18,628 nucleotides of DNA, taken from NCBI GenBank assembly GCA_031119515.1, contig JAVHXR010000010.1:1-18628 (forward strand), read 5' to 3'. The DNA comes from Propionicimonas sp. Its GTDB lineage: Bacteria > Actinomycetota > Actinomycetes > Propionibacteriales > Propionibacteriaceae. The notes under the pieces were generated by a model. It made no database searches. It was not told where the DNA came from and saw only the letters and a list, made by a program, of their open reading frames with translations. The position numbers were made by a program, and so were the translations under genes. Position 1 is the stretch's first letter. Every line of letters begins with the position of its first letter. Positions 1 to 7,777 of the stretch are shown here, one piece after another.

Positions 1-1857
1 CTCTACGCCTGGCTGGACGGCTCCCGGACGACAGCGGAGGCCAGCGAACTCGCCCGCGAGGTGGCGACGGCGCTGCAGCAGGCGCACCCCGACCGGGTCA
101 CCGCGGCGATGAGCCGAACCGAGCGGCCGGGGAAGGTGTTCCTCGACTGGAGCCAGAACAACGGGGCGAAGACGACCGTGTCGCCGTACTCGCTGCGGGG
201 CCGGGAGCGTCCGTTCGTCGCCGCCCCGCGCCGCTGGGAGGAACTCGCCGACCCTGCCCTGCGCCAGCTGGAGTTCCAGGAGGTGGTGGAGCGGATCGCC
301 GCCGGAGACCCGATGGCAGCGCTCGCCGGCCCCGATCGACTCACCGCCTATCGCAGCATGCGCGACGCGACGCGCACCCCGGAGCCGGTCCCGGCCGGAG
401 CTCCTGCCGCCGGCCAGGACGGACGCTCGTTCGTGATCCAGGAGCACCACGCCCGCCGGCTGCACTACGACTTCCGGCTCGAACGGGACGGCGTACTGGT
501 CAGCTGGGCGGTGCCGAAGGGGCCGCCGACCGATCCGAAGGCCAACCACCTCGCCGTGCAGACCGAGGACCACCCGCTGGAGTACGGCGGATTCGAAGGG
601 ACGATCCCGGCAGGGGAGTACGGCGGCGGCCAGGTGACCATCTGGGACGCCGGGACCTACGAGCTGGAGAAGTGGCGGGACGGCCGGGAGGTGATCGTGA
701 CCCTGCGCGGACGCCCCGGCGGCGGCCTGGGCGGGCCGGCGAGGTTCGCCCTGATCCACACCGGCGGTCGCGGCGGCGACGAGAAGAACTGGCTGATGCA
801 CCGGATGGCGTTGCCGCTGCCCGGGGTGGTCGCAGTCGGTCATCCCCCAGGGCAGGACGCGGCGCCGGGGCTCGACCCGCGCACCGGCTTCCCCGCTCCG
901 ATCCCGCCGATGCTGGCGACGCCGGCGACGCCGGCCGACCTCGCCGGTGACGACTGGGCGTTCGAGATGAAGTGGGACGGGGTGCGGACGGTCGCCTACT
1001 TGGCCGACGGCGCGATCCGCCTGCTCAGCCGTCGAGGTCGCGACGACACCGCCACCTACCCCGAGCTGCACGACGACCTGCTCGCGCTGGACTGCCGGGA
1101 GGCGGTGCTGGACGGCGAGATCGTCGTGACCGATCCCTCCGGGGTGCCGCGGTTCGAACTGCTGCAGCCGCGGATCAACCTGGTCTCGCCGGCGGACGTC
1201 GCGGCGGCGGCGCGGCGCTACCCCGTCCAGCTGATGCTGTTCGACCTGCTCGCCCTGGACGGTCGCTCGCTGCTGCGGCAGCCCTACCGTGAGCGCCGCA
1301 GGGTGCTGGAGGAACTCGTGGTGCCGCGCCTGGGTTCTCGGGTACAGGTGCCGCCGGTGTTCCAGGGCGACCTCGCCGCCGCCCTGGAAACCAGCCGTGC
1401 CCTCGACCTGGAGGGGGTGGTGGCCAAGCGCAGCGGCTCGGTGTACCTGCCGGGGCGGCGCGCCGGCACCTGGCTGAAGCTCAAGCACCGCCGCACCCAG
1501 TCGGTGGTGATCGGCGGCTGGCGCCCGGGCAAGGGCAACCGGGGCGGCACGGTCGGCTCGCTGCTGCTCGGGATCCCCGGCCCGCACGGGCTGCGCTACG
1601 TCGGCCGGGCCGGGTCGGGCTTCAGCGCCGACAGCCTGGCCGAGGCCGAGCGGCTGCTGGCTCCGCTCGCCCGGCCAGACTGCCCGCTGGTCGACGTCCC
1701 CGGCGCTGACGCCCGCGACGCCCGCTGGGTGGAACCGGCGCTGGTGGGCGAGGTCGCCTACGCCGAGGTGACCGGACCGGGACGCCTCCGGCAGCCGGTC
1801 TGGCTCGGCTGGCGCCCCGACCTCGACCCGTCCGAGGTCAGCTGGGAGCTCGGCTGA
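1..1857 (+). CDS. ligD: ATP-dependent DNA ligase LigD, 5'-truncated by window edge
   Basis: This is the multifunctional end-joining ligase, which repairs double-strand breaks with Ku. The frame is open from base 1 to the stop at 1855-1857, giving 618 visible residues; the start lies outside the window. Fragment residues 1 to about 110 are the tail of the polymerase/primase domain (KVFLDWSQN). About 143-250 are the 3'-phosphoesterase domain, with HHARRLHYDFR and EDHPLEYGGFEGTIPAGEYGGG-type motifs (His149/155, Asp157, His191). About 300-618 are the ATP ligase: nucleotidyl lysine K324 in EMKWDGVR, then SRRGR, LDGEIVV, LFDLLALDG, LEGVVAKR and WLKLK. The Pol-PE-Lig order is the one known from mycobacterial LigD; Pseudomonas-type enzymes are arranged differently. 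All catalytic motifs look intact. No Ku gene is in view. The last 20 bases overlap the convergent AraC gene. The identification is secure. Confidence 0.96.
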   Translation, partial: LYAWLDGSRTTAEASELAREVATALQQAHPDRVTAAMSRTERPGKVFLDWSQNNGAKTTVSPYSLRGRERPFVAAPRRWEELADPALRQLEFQEVVERIAAGDPMAALAGPDRLTAYRSMRDATRTPEPVPAGAPAAGQDGRSFVIQEHHARRLHYDFRLERDGVLVSWAVPKGPPTDPKANHLAVQTEDHPLEYGGFEGTIPAGEYGGGQVTIWDAGTYELEKWRDGREVIVTLRGRPGGGLGGPARFALIHTGGRGGDEKNWLMHRMALPLPGVVAVGHPPGQDAAPGLDPRTGFPAPIPPMLATPATPADLAGDDWAFEMKWDGVRTVAYLADGAIRLLSRRGRDDTATYPELHDDLLALDCREAVLDGEIVVTDPSGVPRFELLQPRINLVSPADVAAAARRYPVQLMLFDLLALDGRSLLRQPYRERRRVLEELVVPRLGSRVQVPPVFQGDLAAALETSRALDLEGVVAKRSGSVYLPGRRAGTWLKLKHRRTQSVVIGGWRPGKGNRGGTVGSLLLGIPGPHGLRYVGRAGSGFSADSLAEAERLLAPLARPDCPLVDVPGADARDARWVEPALVGEVAYAEVTGPGRLRQPVWLGWRPDLDPSEVSWELG

Positions 1858-2761
1858 GGCCGGCGGCGCCGGCCAGCGCCGCCCGGAGCTCAGCGGCGTC
1901 CCGGCTGGGCGGTGCGCCGAACTGGCGGCGGTACTCCCGGCTGAACTGCGAAGCGCTCTCGTAGCCGACCGCGTACGCGACCGTTGTGACGTCGCCCGGT
2001 GAGGCCAGCAGCCGGATCCTCGCCTCCTGAAGCCGGAGCAGCTTCTGGTACTGGATCGGGCTCATCGCCGTGACGGCGAGGAAGTTGCGGTGGAAGGTCG
2101 ACAGGCTCATCCGGGTGAGCTGGGCGAGCTCGTCGACCCGGATCGGCTGGTCGAACCGGTCCCGGATCCAGGCGACGGCGTGCCGCACCCGGTTCAGGCC
2201 GCTGTCGGCCAGCCCGAGTTGCCGGACGGTGGCGCCGTTCTCGCCAGTCATCAGCAACCAGTGCAGCTCGCGCTCGACCATCGGGGCGAGGACGGGGATG
2301 TCCCGCGGACGGTCGAGCAGCCGCAGCATCCTGACAGCGGCGTCGAGCAGCTCTGGCGAGGCGCGGCCGACGGTGATCGCGGGCGGGGAGGCGGCGCCGC
2401 GGTGCGGGCGGGCGAACCCGGCCGCCGCCGTGCCGAGCATCAGCTCCGCGACCACCTCCGGTCGCAGGCTGAGGCCGAAACCCAGCGCCGGGTGGTCGGC
2501 GGAGGCGTCGGTGAACTGCCCGCTGACCGGGAGGTCGACGGAGGCCACCAGGTACTGGCCGGCGCCGTAGTCGTGAACCGAGCCCCCGACGGCCAGCCGC
2601 TTCGAGCCCTGCGCGACTATCGCAAGGATGGTGCCGGTGGTGGACTCCTCGGGTGGATCGGCTCCCTCGACCCGGGAGAGGAGGACGCCGGGAATCGCGG
2701 TCGTCGTCGTACCGCGCCCGGCGTGCCGCGCGATCAGGGTGCGGAGCTCGTCCATCGGCAT
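1838..2761 (-). CDS. AraC family transcriptional regulator
   Basis: This is a 307-residue DNA-binding regulator. Residues about 20-160 fit the AraC_N-type ligand-sensing domain found in regulators placed next to oxidoreductase genes. Residues about 192-295 are the double helix-turn-helix: DELAQLTRMSLSTFHRNF in the first, and TVAYAVGYESASQFSREYRR in the second followed by FGAPPSRD, the hallmark AraC/XylS signature. ATG codons at 2761 and 2755 are both possible starts; I took the first. The gene is divergent from the SDR operon across a 123-bp gap, the usual arrangement for a local regulator, so control of that operon is the obvious inference. Its 3' end overlaps ligD by 20 bp on the opposite strand. 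The ligand cannot be predicted from sequence. Confidence 0.93.
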   Translation of the reverse strand: MPMDELRTLIARHAGRGTTTTAIPGVLLSRVEGADPPEESTTGTILAIVAQGSKRLAVGGSVHDYGAGQYLVASVDLPVSGQFTDASADHPALGFGLSLRPEVVAELMLGTAAAGFARPHRGAASPPAITVGRASPELLDAAVRMLRLLDRPRDIPVLAPMVERELHWLLMTGENGATVRQLGLADSGLNRVRHAVAWIRDRFDQPIRVDELAQLTRMSLSTFHRNFLAVTAMSPIQYQKLLRLQEARIRLLASPGDVTTVAYAVGYESASQFSREYRRQFGAPPSRDAAELRAALAGAAGLSRAPS

Positions 2762-2884
2762 GCCGTGATTGAACCACGGTGGCGTCCGGTTGACTATCGG
2801 ATCGTGGCGAGAACGAGAGGATCAGGCAAGGACGCGGCGCGATCGACCTACTCCGGAGAGCGCCCCCCATGATTCGCTGGAGCG
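2762..2884. promoter_or_regulatory. divergent intergenic region between araC-type regulator and SDR operon
   Basis: This 123-bp gap must hold the promoters of both divergent genes. A TTGACT at 2790-2795 resembles a plus-strand -35 box, but no TANNNT lies at the right distance, so no full promoter is claimed. CCACGGTGG at 2774-2782 is a small near-perfect palindrome close to the regulator start and could be part of an operator. On the minus strand GATAGT (complement of 2793-2798) is a possible -10. All of this is inference. Confidence 0.35.
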
Positions 2885-3667
2885 GTGAACACCACAGACA
2901 CCAACGGCGCCGGGATCGCACTCATCACCGGCGCAAGCGCAGGAATCGGCCAGAGCGCCGCCGTCGAGGTCGCCCGCAAGGGGATGGGCGTCGTCCTCAC
3001 CTACCCCGCCCACCGTGCGGGTGCCGACGAGGCGGTCGCGACGATCAGGCAGGAAGGCGGGACGGCTGTCGCGCTTCCGCTCGATGTCGGACGCGTGGAC
3101 GCCTTCGACGGGTTCGTGGCCGAGCTGAGGCGGGTGCTGGCCGAGACCTGGCAGGCCGGCTCGCTGCGCGGGCTTGTCAACAATGCCGGCTTCGGGGGTG
3201 GCGTGGCCTTCGCAGAGATCACCCAGGAGAGCTTCGACCAGTACCACCGGGTGCTGTTCAAGGGGCCCTACTTCCTGACCCAGGCGCTGCTGCCCCTGCT
3301 CGAGGACGGCGCGTCGATCGTCAACACCGGCAGCAGCAGCATCCGGCCGGGGGACACCGAACCCGGCTATTCCGCCTACGCGGCGATGAAGGCAGGGCTG
3401 GTCGTCGCGTCCCGCTTCCTGGCCAGGGAGCTCAGTCCCCGGGGGATCCGGGTGAACACGATCGCTCCCGGCCCCACCCGGACCCGCCTCGGCGGGGACG
3501 CCTTCGCCCGCTTCCCGGAGCTGATCGAACCGCTCGCCGCCCGGACCGCGCTGGGCCGGATCGGCGAGCCCGAGGACATCGGCAAGGTGATCGCCTTCCT
3601 GCTCTCACCGGAGGCCGGCTGGATCACCGGGCAGGACCTCCAGGTGACCGGCGGGTACCTGCTGTGA
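2885..3667 (+). CDS. SDR family NAD(P)-dependent oxidoreductase (SDR-1)
   Basis: This is a classical short-chain dehydrogenase/reductase of 260 residues, the normal family length, with a Rossmann fold throughout. The cofactor motif TGASAGIG is near residue 15 and the structural NNAG near residue 100. The catalytic set is Ser in NTGSSS (150-152), Tyr165 and Lys169 (YAAMK). PG-T after the beta-strand RVNTIAPGP and the terminal ITGQDLQVTGG are typical of FabG-like SDRs. The substrate cannot be assigned. GTG at 2885 is the only sensible start because an in-frame stop lies at 2870; GGAG at 2879-2882 is very close to it, so translation initiation looks weak or unusual. It is the first gene of a four-gene operon and its stop overlaps the next GTG (GTGA, 3664-3667). 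Confidence 0.92.
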   Translation: MNTTDTNGAGIALITGASAGIGQSAAVEVARKGMGVVLTYPAHRAGADEAVATIRQEGGTAVALPLDVGRVDAFDGFVAELRRVLAETWQAGSLRGLVNNAGFGGGVAFAEITQESFDQYHRVLFKGPYFLTQALLPLLEDGASIVNTGSSSIRPGDTEPGYSAYAAMKAGLVVASRFLARELSPRGIRVNTIAPGPTRTRLGGDAFARFPELIEPLAARTALGRIGEPEDIGKVIAFLLSPEAGWITGQDLQVTGGYLL

Positions 3668-4497
3668 ACCGGCCCGCAGCGCCGCGGCTGCGCACCGCGG
3701 TCCTCACCGGCGCCACCAGCGGGATCGGGGAGGCCACCGCCCGTGGCCTCGCCGGCCGGGTCGACCACCTCGTGCTGCTCGGGCCGGAGGCGGCCGGCGC
3801 GGTGACCGGCGTGCTGGAAGGGATCAGGGCGGCGGGAGCCGCCCGCCTCACCTACCTGACCGCCGACTTCACCCTGCTGGACGAGGTCGTCGCGGTCGCC
3901 GGCGAGGTGCGGGAGCTCGGCGAGCGGATCGACCTGCTGGTCAACAATGCCGGCGTCCCCGGTGCCGCCCGGCGGATCCTCACCGCCGACGGCTTCGAGC
4001 GCACGCTGCAGGTGAACGCGCTCGCGCCGGCGCTGCTCACCCGGCTGCTCGTCCCGGTCCTGGCCGACGGCGCCCGGATCGTCAACGTCGGCTCGTCGGC
4101 CCATCGCCTCGGGCGGTTCGACGCCTCCGACCCGGACCTCTCCGAGGGCTACTCGCCGCTGGCCGCGTACTGCCGGGCGAAGCTCGCGATGGTCACCTGG
4201 TCCGTCCTGCTCGCCGACGAACTCGGCCCCGGCGCGACCGTGGTCGCACTGTGCCCCGGTCTCAATGCCACCGGCCTGAGCGCGGCGATGAACGGGCCGG
4301 CCGGCGCGCCGCCGAGCCACGGCGGTGCGCGCGTCCTCCATGCCGCCACCGCCGATGCGCCGACCGGCAGCTACCTGGAGGGCGACCGCGTGGTCGACCC
4401 GAGCCCCGAGGCCGCCGACCCGTCGAACCGGCGCAGCCTGGTCGCGCTCTACACCGCCCGCCTCGCCCCGTTCGCAGCCCGGGCCGGTGCGCGGTGA
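3664..4497 (+). CDS. SDR family oxidoreductase, retinol-dehydrogenase-like (SDR-2)
   Basis: This is the second short-chain dehydrogenase of the operon, 277 residues from a GTG that overlaps the SDR-1 stop by four bases. TGATSGIG binds the dinucleotide, NNAG follows near residue 97, and the active site is Ser in NVGSSAHR with Tyr169 and Lys173 (YCRAK). The stretch between Ser and Tyr is long, and with GYSPLAAYCRAKLA it resembles the retinol dehydrogenase/WW-domain oxidoreductase-like branch of extended-loop SDRs rather than FabG. It looks catalytically competent, substrate unknown. The low identity to SDR-1 argues against a recent duplication. The stop again overlaps the next GTG start (4494-4497), so translation is likely coupled along the operon. 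Confidence 0.9.
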   Translation: MNRPAAPRLRTAVLTGATSGIGEATARGLAGRVDHLVLLGPEAAGAVTGVLEGIRAAGAARLTYLTADFTLLDEVVAVAGEVRELGERIDLLVNNAGVPGAARRILTADGFERTLQVNALAPALLTRLLVPVLADGARIVNVGSSAHRLGRFDASDPDLSEGYSPLAAYCRAKLAMVTWSVLLADELGPGATVVALCPGLNATGLSAAMNGPAGAPPSHGGARVLHAATADAPTGSYLEGDRVVDPSPEAADPSNRRSLVALYTARLAPFAARAGAR

Positions 4498-5264
4498 GCG
4501 AGGTGCGCGGGAGCCTCGACGGCAGGGTCGCCGTGGTGCTCGGCGCGACCGGGCGGATCGGCAGCGCGGTGTGCCGGGCGCTCGCCGCGGCCGGGGCCGA
4601 GGTGCTGATGATCGACCGCGACGCCGAACGGCTCGACGCCCTGCAGCGGGAACCGGGACTCGGCCAGCGGGTCACCTGGGTGGCCGCGGACCCGTCCTCG
4701 CAACTCGAGGTCGACGAAGCCAGGGCGGTCGCGCAGGAGCGCTACGGCGGGGTCGACCTGCTCGTGGTCGCGAGCGGTGTGGTGACCGGGTCGGCGTTCG
4801 AGGACGGCGTCCCGGCCGACTGGGCGGAGATGATCGACGTCAACCTGCGCGGCGTGCTGCACGCCACCCAGGCGTTCGCCGACCCGCTGCTCGCCGCCGC
4901 CCGGGCCGGACGACCCTCCGACCTGGTCCTGCTCGGCGCGCTGGGGGCGCACCCGCTGTCGCCGCGGTTCGCGGTGTTCAACGCGATCTCGGCAGCGGTG
5001 CGGCAACTCGCCCGCACCCTCCGGCAGGAGTACGGGCCCCGCGGCCTGCGGGTCAGGGCGATCGAACTGGGGTTCGTGGCCACAGGGTTCGGACACCTGC
5101 CGACCGGACCCGGTGGCTCCCGGAGGCACTTCCCCCACGCCAGCGAGTCCGTCCCACCCGACGCGATCGCTGCGTTGGTGGCGATCACCGCCGCCCTGCC
5201 CGCCGAAGTGAACGTGGCCGAACTGGCAGTGACGCCCACCACGATGGCGGCGGTGTCGCAGTGA
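4494..5264 (+). CDS. SDR-fold protein lacking the catalytic residues (SDR-3)
   Basis: This is a 256-residue Rossmann-fold protein of the SDR superfamily, started at the GTG overlapping the SDR-2 stop. The glycine-rich GATGRIG (residues 17-23) is kept, and an acidic residue after strand 2 (MIDRD) suggests NAD(H) preference if a cofactor is bound. The family's functional positions are changed. NNAG is replaced by VASG (92-95). The Ser region reads LLGALGAHP (146-154) with no serine. The Tyr-x3-Lys pair aligns with Phe162 and Ser166 (FNAIS). The later RGLRVRAIELGFVATGF matches the substrate-side strand of SDRs. No frameshift or stop is visible, so the gene appears maintained. I infer a non-catalytic, binding or partner role. 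The next gene, nhaA, overlaps it by GTGA. Confidence 0.85.
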   Translation: MSEVRGSLDGRVAVVLGATGRIGSAVCRALAAAGAEVLMIDRDAERLDALQREPGLGQRVTWVAADPSSQLEVDEARAVAQERYGGVDLLVVASGVVTGSAFEDGVPADWAEMIDVNLRGVLHATQAFADPLLAAARAGRPSDLVLLGALGAHPLSPRFAVFNAISAAVRQLARTLRQEYGPRGLRVRAIELGFVATGFGHLPTGPGGSRRHFPHASESVPPDAIAALVAITAALPAEVNVAELAVTPTTMAAVSQ

Positions 5265-7165
5265 CCGCCGCTGTGGTGGGCCGGGAGCGTGGCGTCAGGT
5301 CGCTGGCTGCCACGGGTCGCCGGTTGCGGCGCACTCCCGAGGCGATCAGGGGAGCTGTGGTCCTGCTCTCGGCCACCCTGGTGGCGCTGGTGTGGGCAAA
5401 CCTCCCGGGCGCGGGTTACGACGCCTTCTGGCACCTGCCGCTCGGGATCCAGGCGGGCGGCCTCGAGCTCGAACTCGACCTGCGGCACTGGGTGAACGAG
5501 GCGCTGATGGCGTTCTTCTTCGCGCTGCTGACCCTCGAGGTGCGGCGCGAGATCGAGCTGGGCGAGCTGCGGGACTGGCGCAGGGCGAGCGTCCCCCTCG
5601 TCGCCGCGGTGGCCGGTCTCGTCCTCCCGGCCCTGCTCTACGTCTGGGTGACCTGGGCGACCGATGCCGTCGTCGGCTGGGGGATCGTCGTCTCCACCGA
5701 CACCGCCTTCGTCCTCGGCCTGCTGGCGCTGGTGGGCCGGGCCATGCCGGCCTCGCTGCGGGTGTTCCTTGTCACCCTGGCCGTCGCCGACGATGTCGGC
5801 GCGCTCGGGGTGATCGCGTTCGCCTACACCGACGACTTCGATCCCGCACCGCTGCTGCTCGTGGCGGCCGGACTGGGGGCGATCGCGGCGATGCGGTTCC
5901 TGCGGGTCTGGCGCGGCCCGGTCTACCTGCTGCCCTCGGCGGTGGTGTGGCTCGGCTTCCTGCTCTCCGGGGTGCACGCCACCCTGGCAGGGGTGGCGAT
6001 CGCCGCGCTGCTGCCGATCTTCGCCACCCGGCACGAGGACGTGCGGCGCGCGCACGACCAGGTGCGGGCCTTCCAGATGACGCCCTCGGCCGAGCACGCC
6101 CGGACCGCCGAGGAATCGCTCGCCCGAGCGGTGTCGATCAACGAGCGTGCCCACCGCGCCCTGGCTCCCTACGTCGCCTGGCTGATCCTTCCGGTGTTCG
6201 CGCTCGCCAACGCCGGCGTGCCGGTGACCCCGCAGTCGCTTGCCGATGCCTTCGGCTCGCCGCTGACCTGGGGGATCATCGCCGGGCTGGTCGTCGGCAA
6301 GGCGGTGGCGATCTCGCTGTCGGCGTGGGCGGCGACCCGGCTGCGCCTGGGGGCGCTCGCACCGGGCCTCAGGCTGTCCCACGTGGTCGGGGTCAGCCTG
6401 TTGTCCGGGATGGGGTTCACCATCTCCCTGTTCGTCGCAGACCTCGCGTTCGACGACCCGGTGGACGTCGGCCGCGCCCAGCTCGGCGTGCTGGCCGCCT
6501 CGACCCTCGCCGCCGTGCTGGGCGCGGTCGCCTTCGCCGTGCTGAACCGGCGCGAACGCCGGCTCGCACCCGACCCCGGCCGGCTGGTGCGCCCGCTCGA
6601 CCCCGAGCGGGACCACGTTCTCGGCGACCCCTCGCTCGCCGTCGTCGGCGTGGTCGCCTACGGCGACTTCGCCACCCCGTTCGCGCCGCGCGCCGACGAG
6701 ATGCGGCAGGAGATGCGTCGCCGCTTCGGCTCGCGGGTCGCCTTCACCCTGCGCCACCACGCCGCCGGCCAGCCGTTCGGACGGGCGGCCGCGCTCGCCA
6801 CCGAGGCTGCCGCACGGCAGGGGCTGTTCTGGGAGATGCACGACGCGCTGGTCGGCGAGGCCCCGATCGAGGCCGAGACCCAGCTGCGTCGCGCGGCGGC
6901 GCGGGCCGGCCTCAACCTGCGCCGCTTCGAGCGGGACCTCGCGTCGTCGGCCGGCGCCACCCGGGTGGACGAGGACTTCGCCGACGCCGCCGCCATGCAG
7001 CTGCGCCAGGCCCCGACGTACTTCATCGACGGCCGGCGCTACGACGGCCCGATCGACGCGGAGTCGCTGATCGGTGCGGTACGGACCAGGGCCGAGGCCG
7101 TCCGGTCCGGAGGGGACCATCCGAAGGGCTACCGCGGCGGCCCGTCCAGCAGCCGGAGCTCGTAG
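5261..7165 (+). CDS. nhaA: NhaA-type Na+/H+ antiporter fused to a DsbA/thioredoxin-like domain
   Basis: This is a 634-residue inner-membrane protein. Residues about 25-430 form the NhaA sodium/proton antiporter: STDTAFVLG on the unwound helix, the paired aspartates Asp177-Asp178 in VADDVGALGVIAF (equivalents of the ion-binding Asp pair in E. coli NhaA), a conserved Lys in VVGKAVAIS, and SGMGFTISLFVADLAF near the end, with about 11-12 hydrophobic segments. Residues about 450-610 form a DsbA-like thioredoxin fold (VVAYGDFATPFAP, GLFWEMHDAL, QAPTYFIDGRRYDG). NhaA-thioredoxin fusions are known in actinobacteria, but here the CxxC position reads TPFA (472-475), so the domain cannot do disulfide chemistry. 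The start is the GTG overlapping the SDR-3 stop. It is the last operon gene, and its 3' 37 bases overlap the convergent response-regulator gene. Confidence 0.94.
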   Translation: MTAAVVGRERGVRSLAATGRRLRRTPEAIRGAVVLLSATLVALVWANLPGAGYDAFWHLPLGIQAGGLELELDLRHWVNEALMAFFFALLTLEVRREIELGELRDWRRASVPLVAAVAGLVLPALLYVWVTWATDAVVGWGIVVSTDTAFVLGLLALVGRAMPASLRVFLVTLAVADDVGALGVIAFAYTDDFDPAPLLLVAAGLGAIAAMRFLRVWRGPVYLLPSAVVWLGFLLSGVHATLAGVAIAALLPIFATRHEDVRRAHDQVRAFQMTPSAEHARTAEESLARAVSINERAHRALAPYVAWLILPVFALANAGVPVTPQSLADAFGSPLTWGIIAGLVVGKAVAISLSAWAATRLRLGALAPGLRLSHVVGVSLLSGMGFTISLFVADLAFDDPVDVGRAQLGVLAASTLAAVLGAVAFAVLNRRERRLAPDPGRLVRPLDPERDHVLGDPSLAVVGVVAYGDFATPFAPRADEMRQEMRRRFGSRVAFTLRHHAAGQPFGRAAALATEAAARQGLFWEMHDALVGEAPIEAETQLRRAAARAGLNLRRFERDLASSAGATRVDEDFADAAAMQLRQAPTYFIDGRRYDGPIDAESLIGAVRTRAEAVRSGGDHPKGYRGGPSSSRSS

Positions 7166-7776
7166 GCCTTCGCGGCGAGCTGCGCACGGTTCCGCGCCCC
7201 CAGCTTGCGGGTCAGGCTGCGCAGGTCCGCCTTCACCGTGGAGGCGGACACGAAGAGGTCCCTGGCGATCTCGGCGGTGGTCAGCCCGTCGCGCAGCCCC
7301 GCCAGCACCTCGTGCTCCCGCCTGGTGAGTCGCGGCTGCGCCGCCGGGGCCTCTCCGGTCATCGCCAGCCTTCGCACCATGTCCGCCGGCAGCACCGTGA
7401 TCCCGCCGTGGGCGGCCCGGACGGCGTCGGCGAGGACCTGCGGGCGGGTGCTCTTGAGCAGGTAGCCCGTCCCGCCGGCCCGCAGGATGCCGGCGGCCGC
7501 GTCCTCGTCGTCGAAGGAGGTCAGCGCGAGCACCCGGGTGGCCGGCGACACCTGCAGGATCAGCCGGGTGGCGTCGAAACCGTCCAGCAGCGGCATCCGG
7601 AGATCCATCAGGGCGACGTCCGGCCGCAGCGCCCGGGCGGCCTCCACCGCCTCGGCGCCGTCCGCGCAGACTCCGGCGACCACCAGGTCGTCAGTCGCAG
7701 CGAGGTACTCGGCCAGGGTCTGTCGCACGAACAGGTCGTCATCGACGACGAGCACCGAGATCGTCCGTCCGGCCAT
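7129..7776 (-). CDS. two-component response regulator, NarL/LuxR family
   Basis: This is a 215-residue response regulator. The receiver domain (1-125) has the acidic pocket Asp12-14, phospho-acceptor Asp58 (LMDLRMP), Thr86 and Lys108. Residues 150-205 are the LuxR/NarL helix-turn-helix: LTRREHEVLAGLRDG, then LTTAEIARDLFVSASTVKADL. I chose the ATG at 7776, directly before ISVLVVDDD, because a longer frame up to 7920 would run inside the kinase gene and adds no domain. The kinase stop and this ATG are separated by one base (TGACATG), so the pair is translationally coupled. The target genes are unknown. Tail-to-tail overlap with nhaA is 37 bp. Confidence 0.94.
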   Translation of the reverse strand: MAGRTISVLVVDDDLFVRQTLAEYLAATDDLVVAGVCADGAEAVEAARALRPDVALMDLRMPLLDGFDATRLILQVSPATRVLALTSFDDEDAAAGILRAGGTGYLLKSTRPQVLADAVRAAHGGITVLPADMVRRLAMTGEAPAAQPRLTRREHEVLAGLRDGLTTAEIARDLFVSASTVKADLRSLTRKLGARNRAQLAAKAYELRLLDGPPR

Positions 7777-7777
7777 G

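Noticed and set aside
4742..7120. Long minus-strand open frame opposite SDR-3/nhaA
   Set aside because: It is a Pro/Arg/Gly/His-rich shadow of the high-GC plus-strand genes, which carry clear NhaA and SDR motifs.
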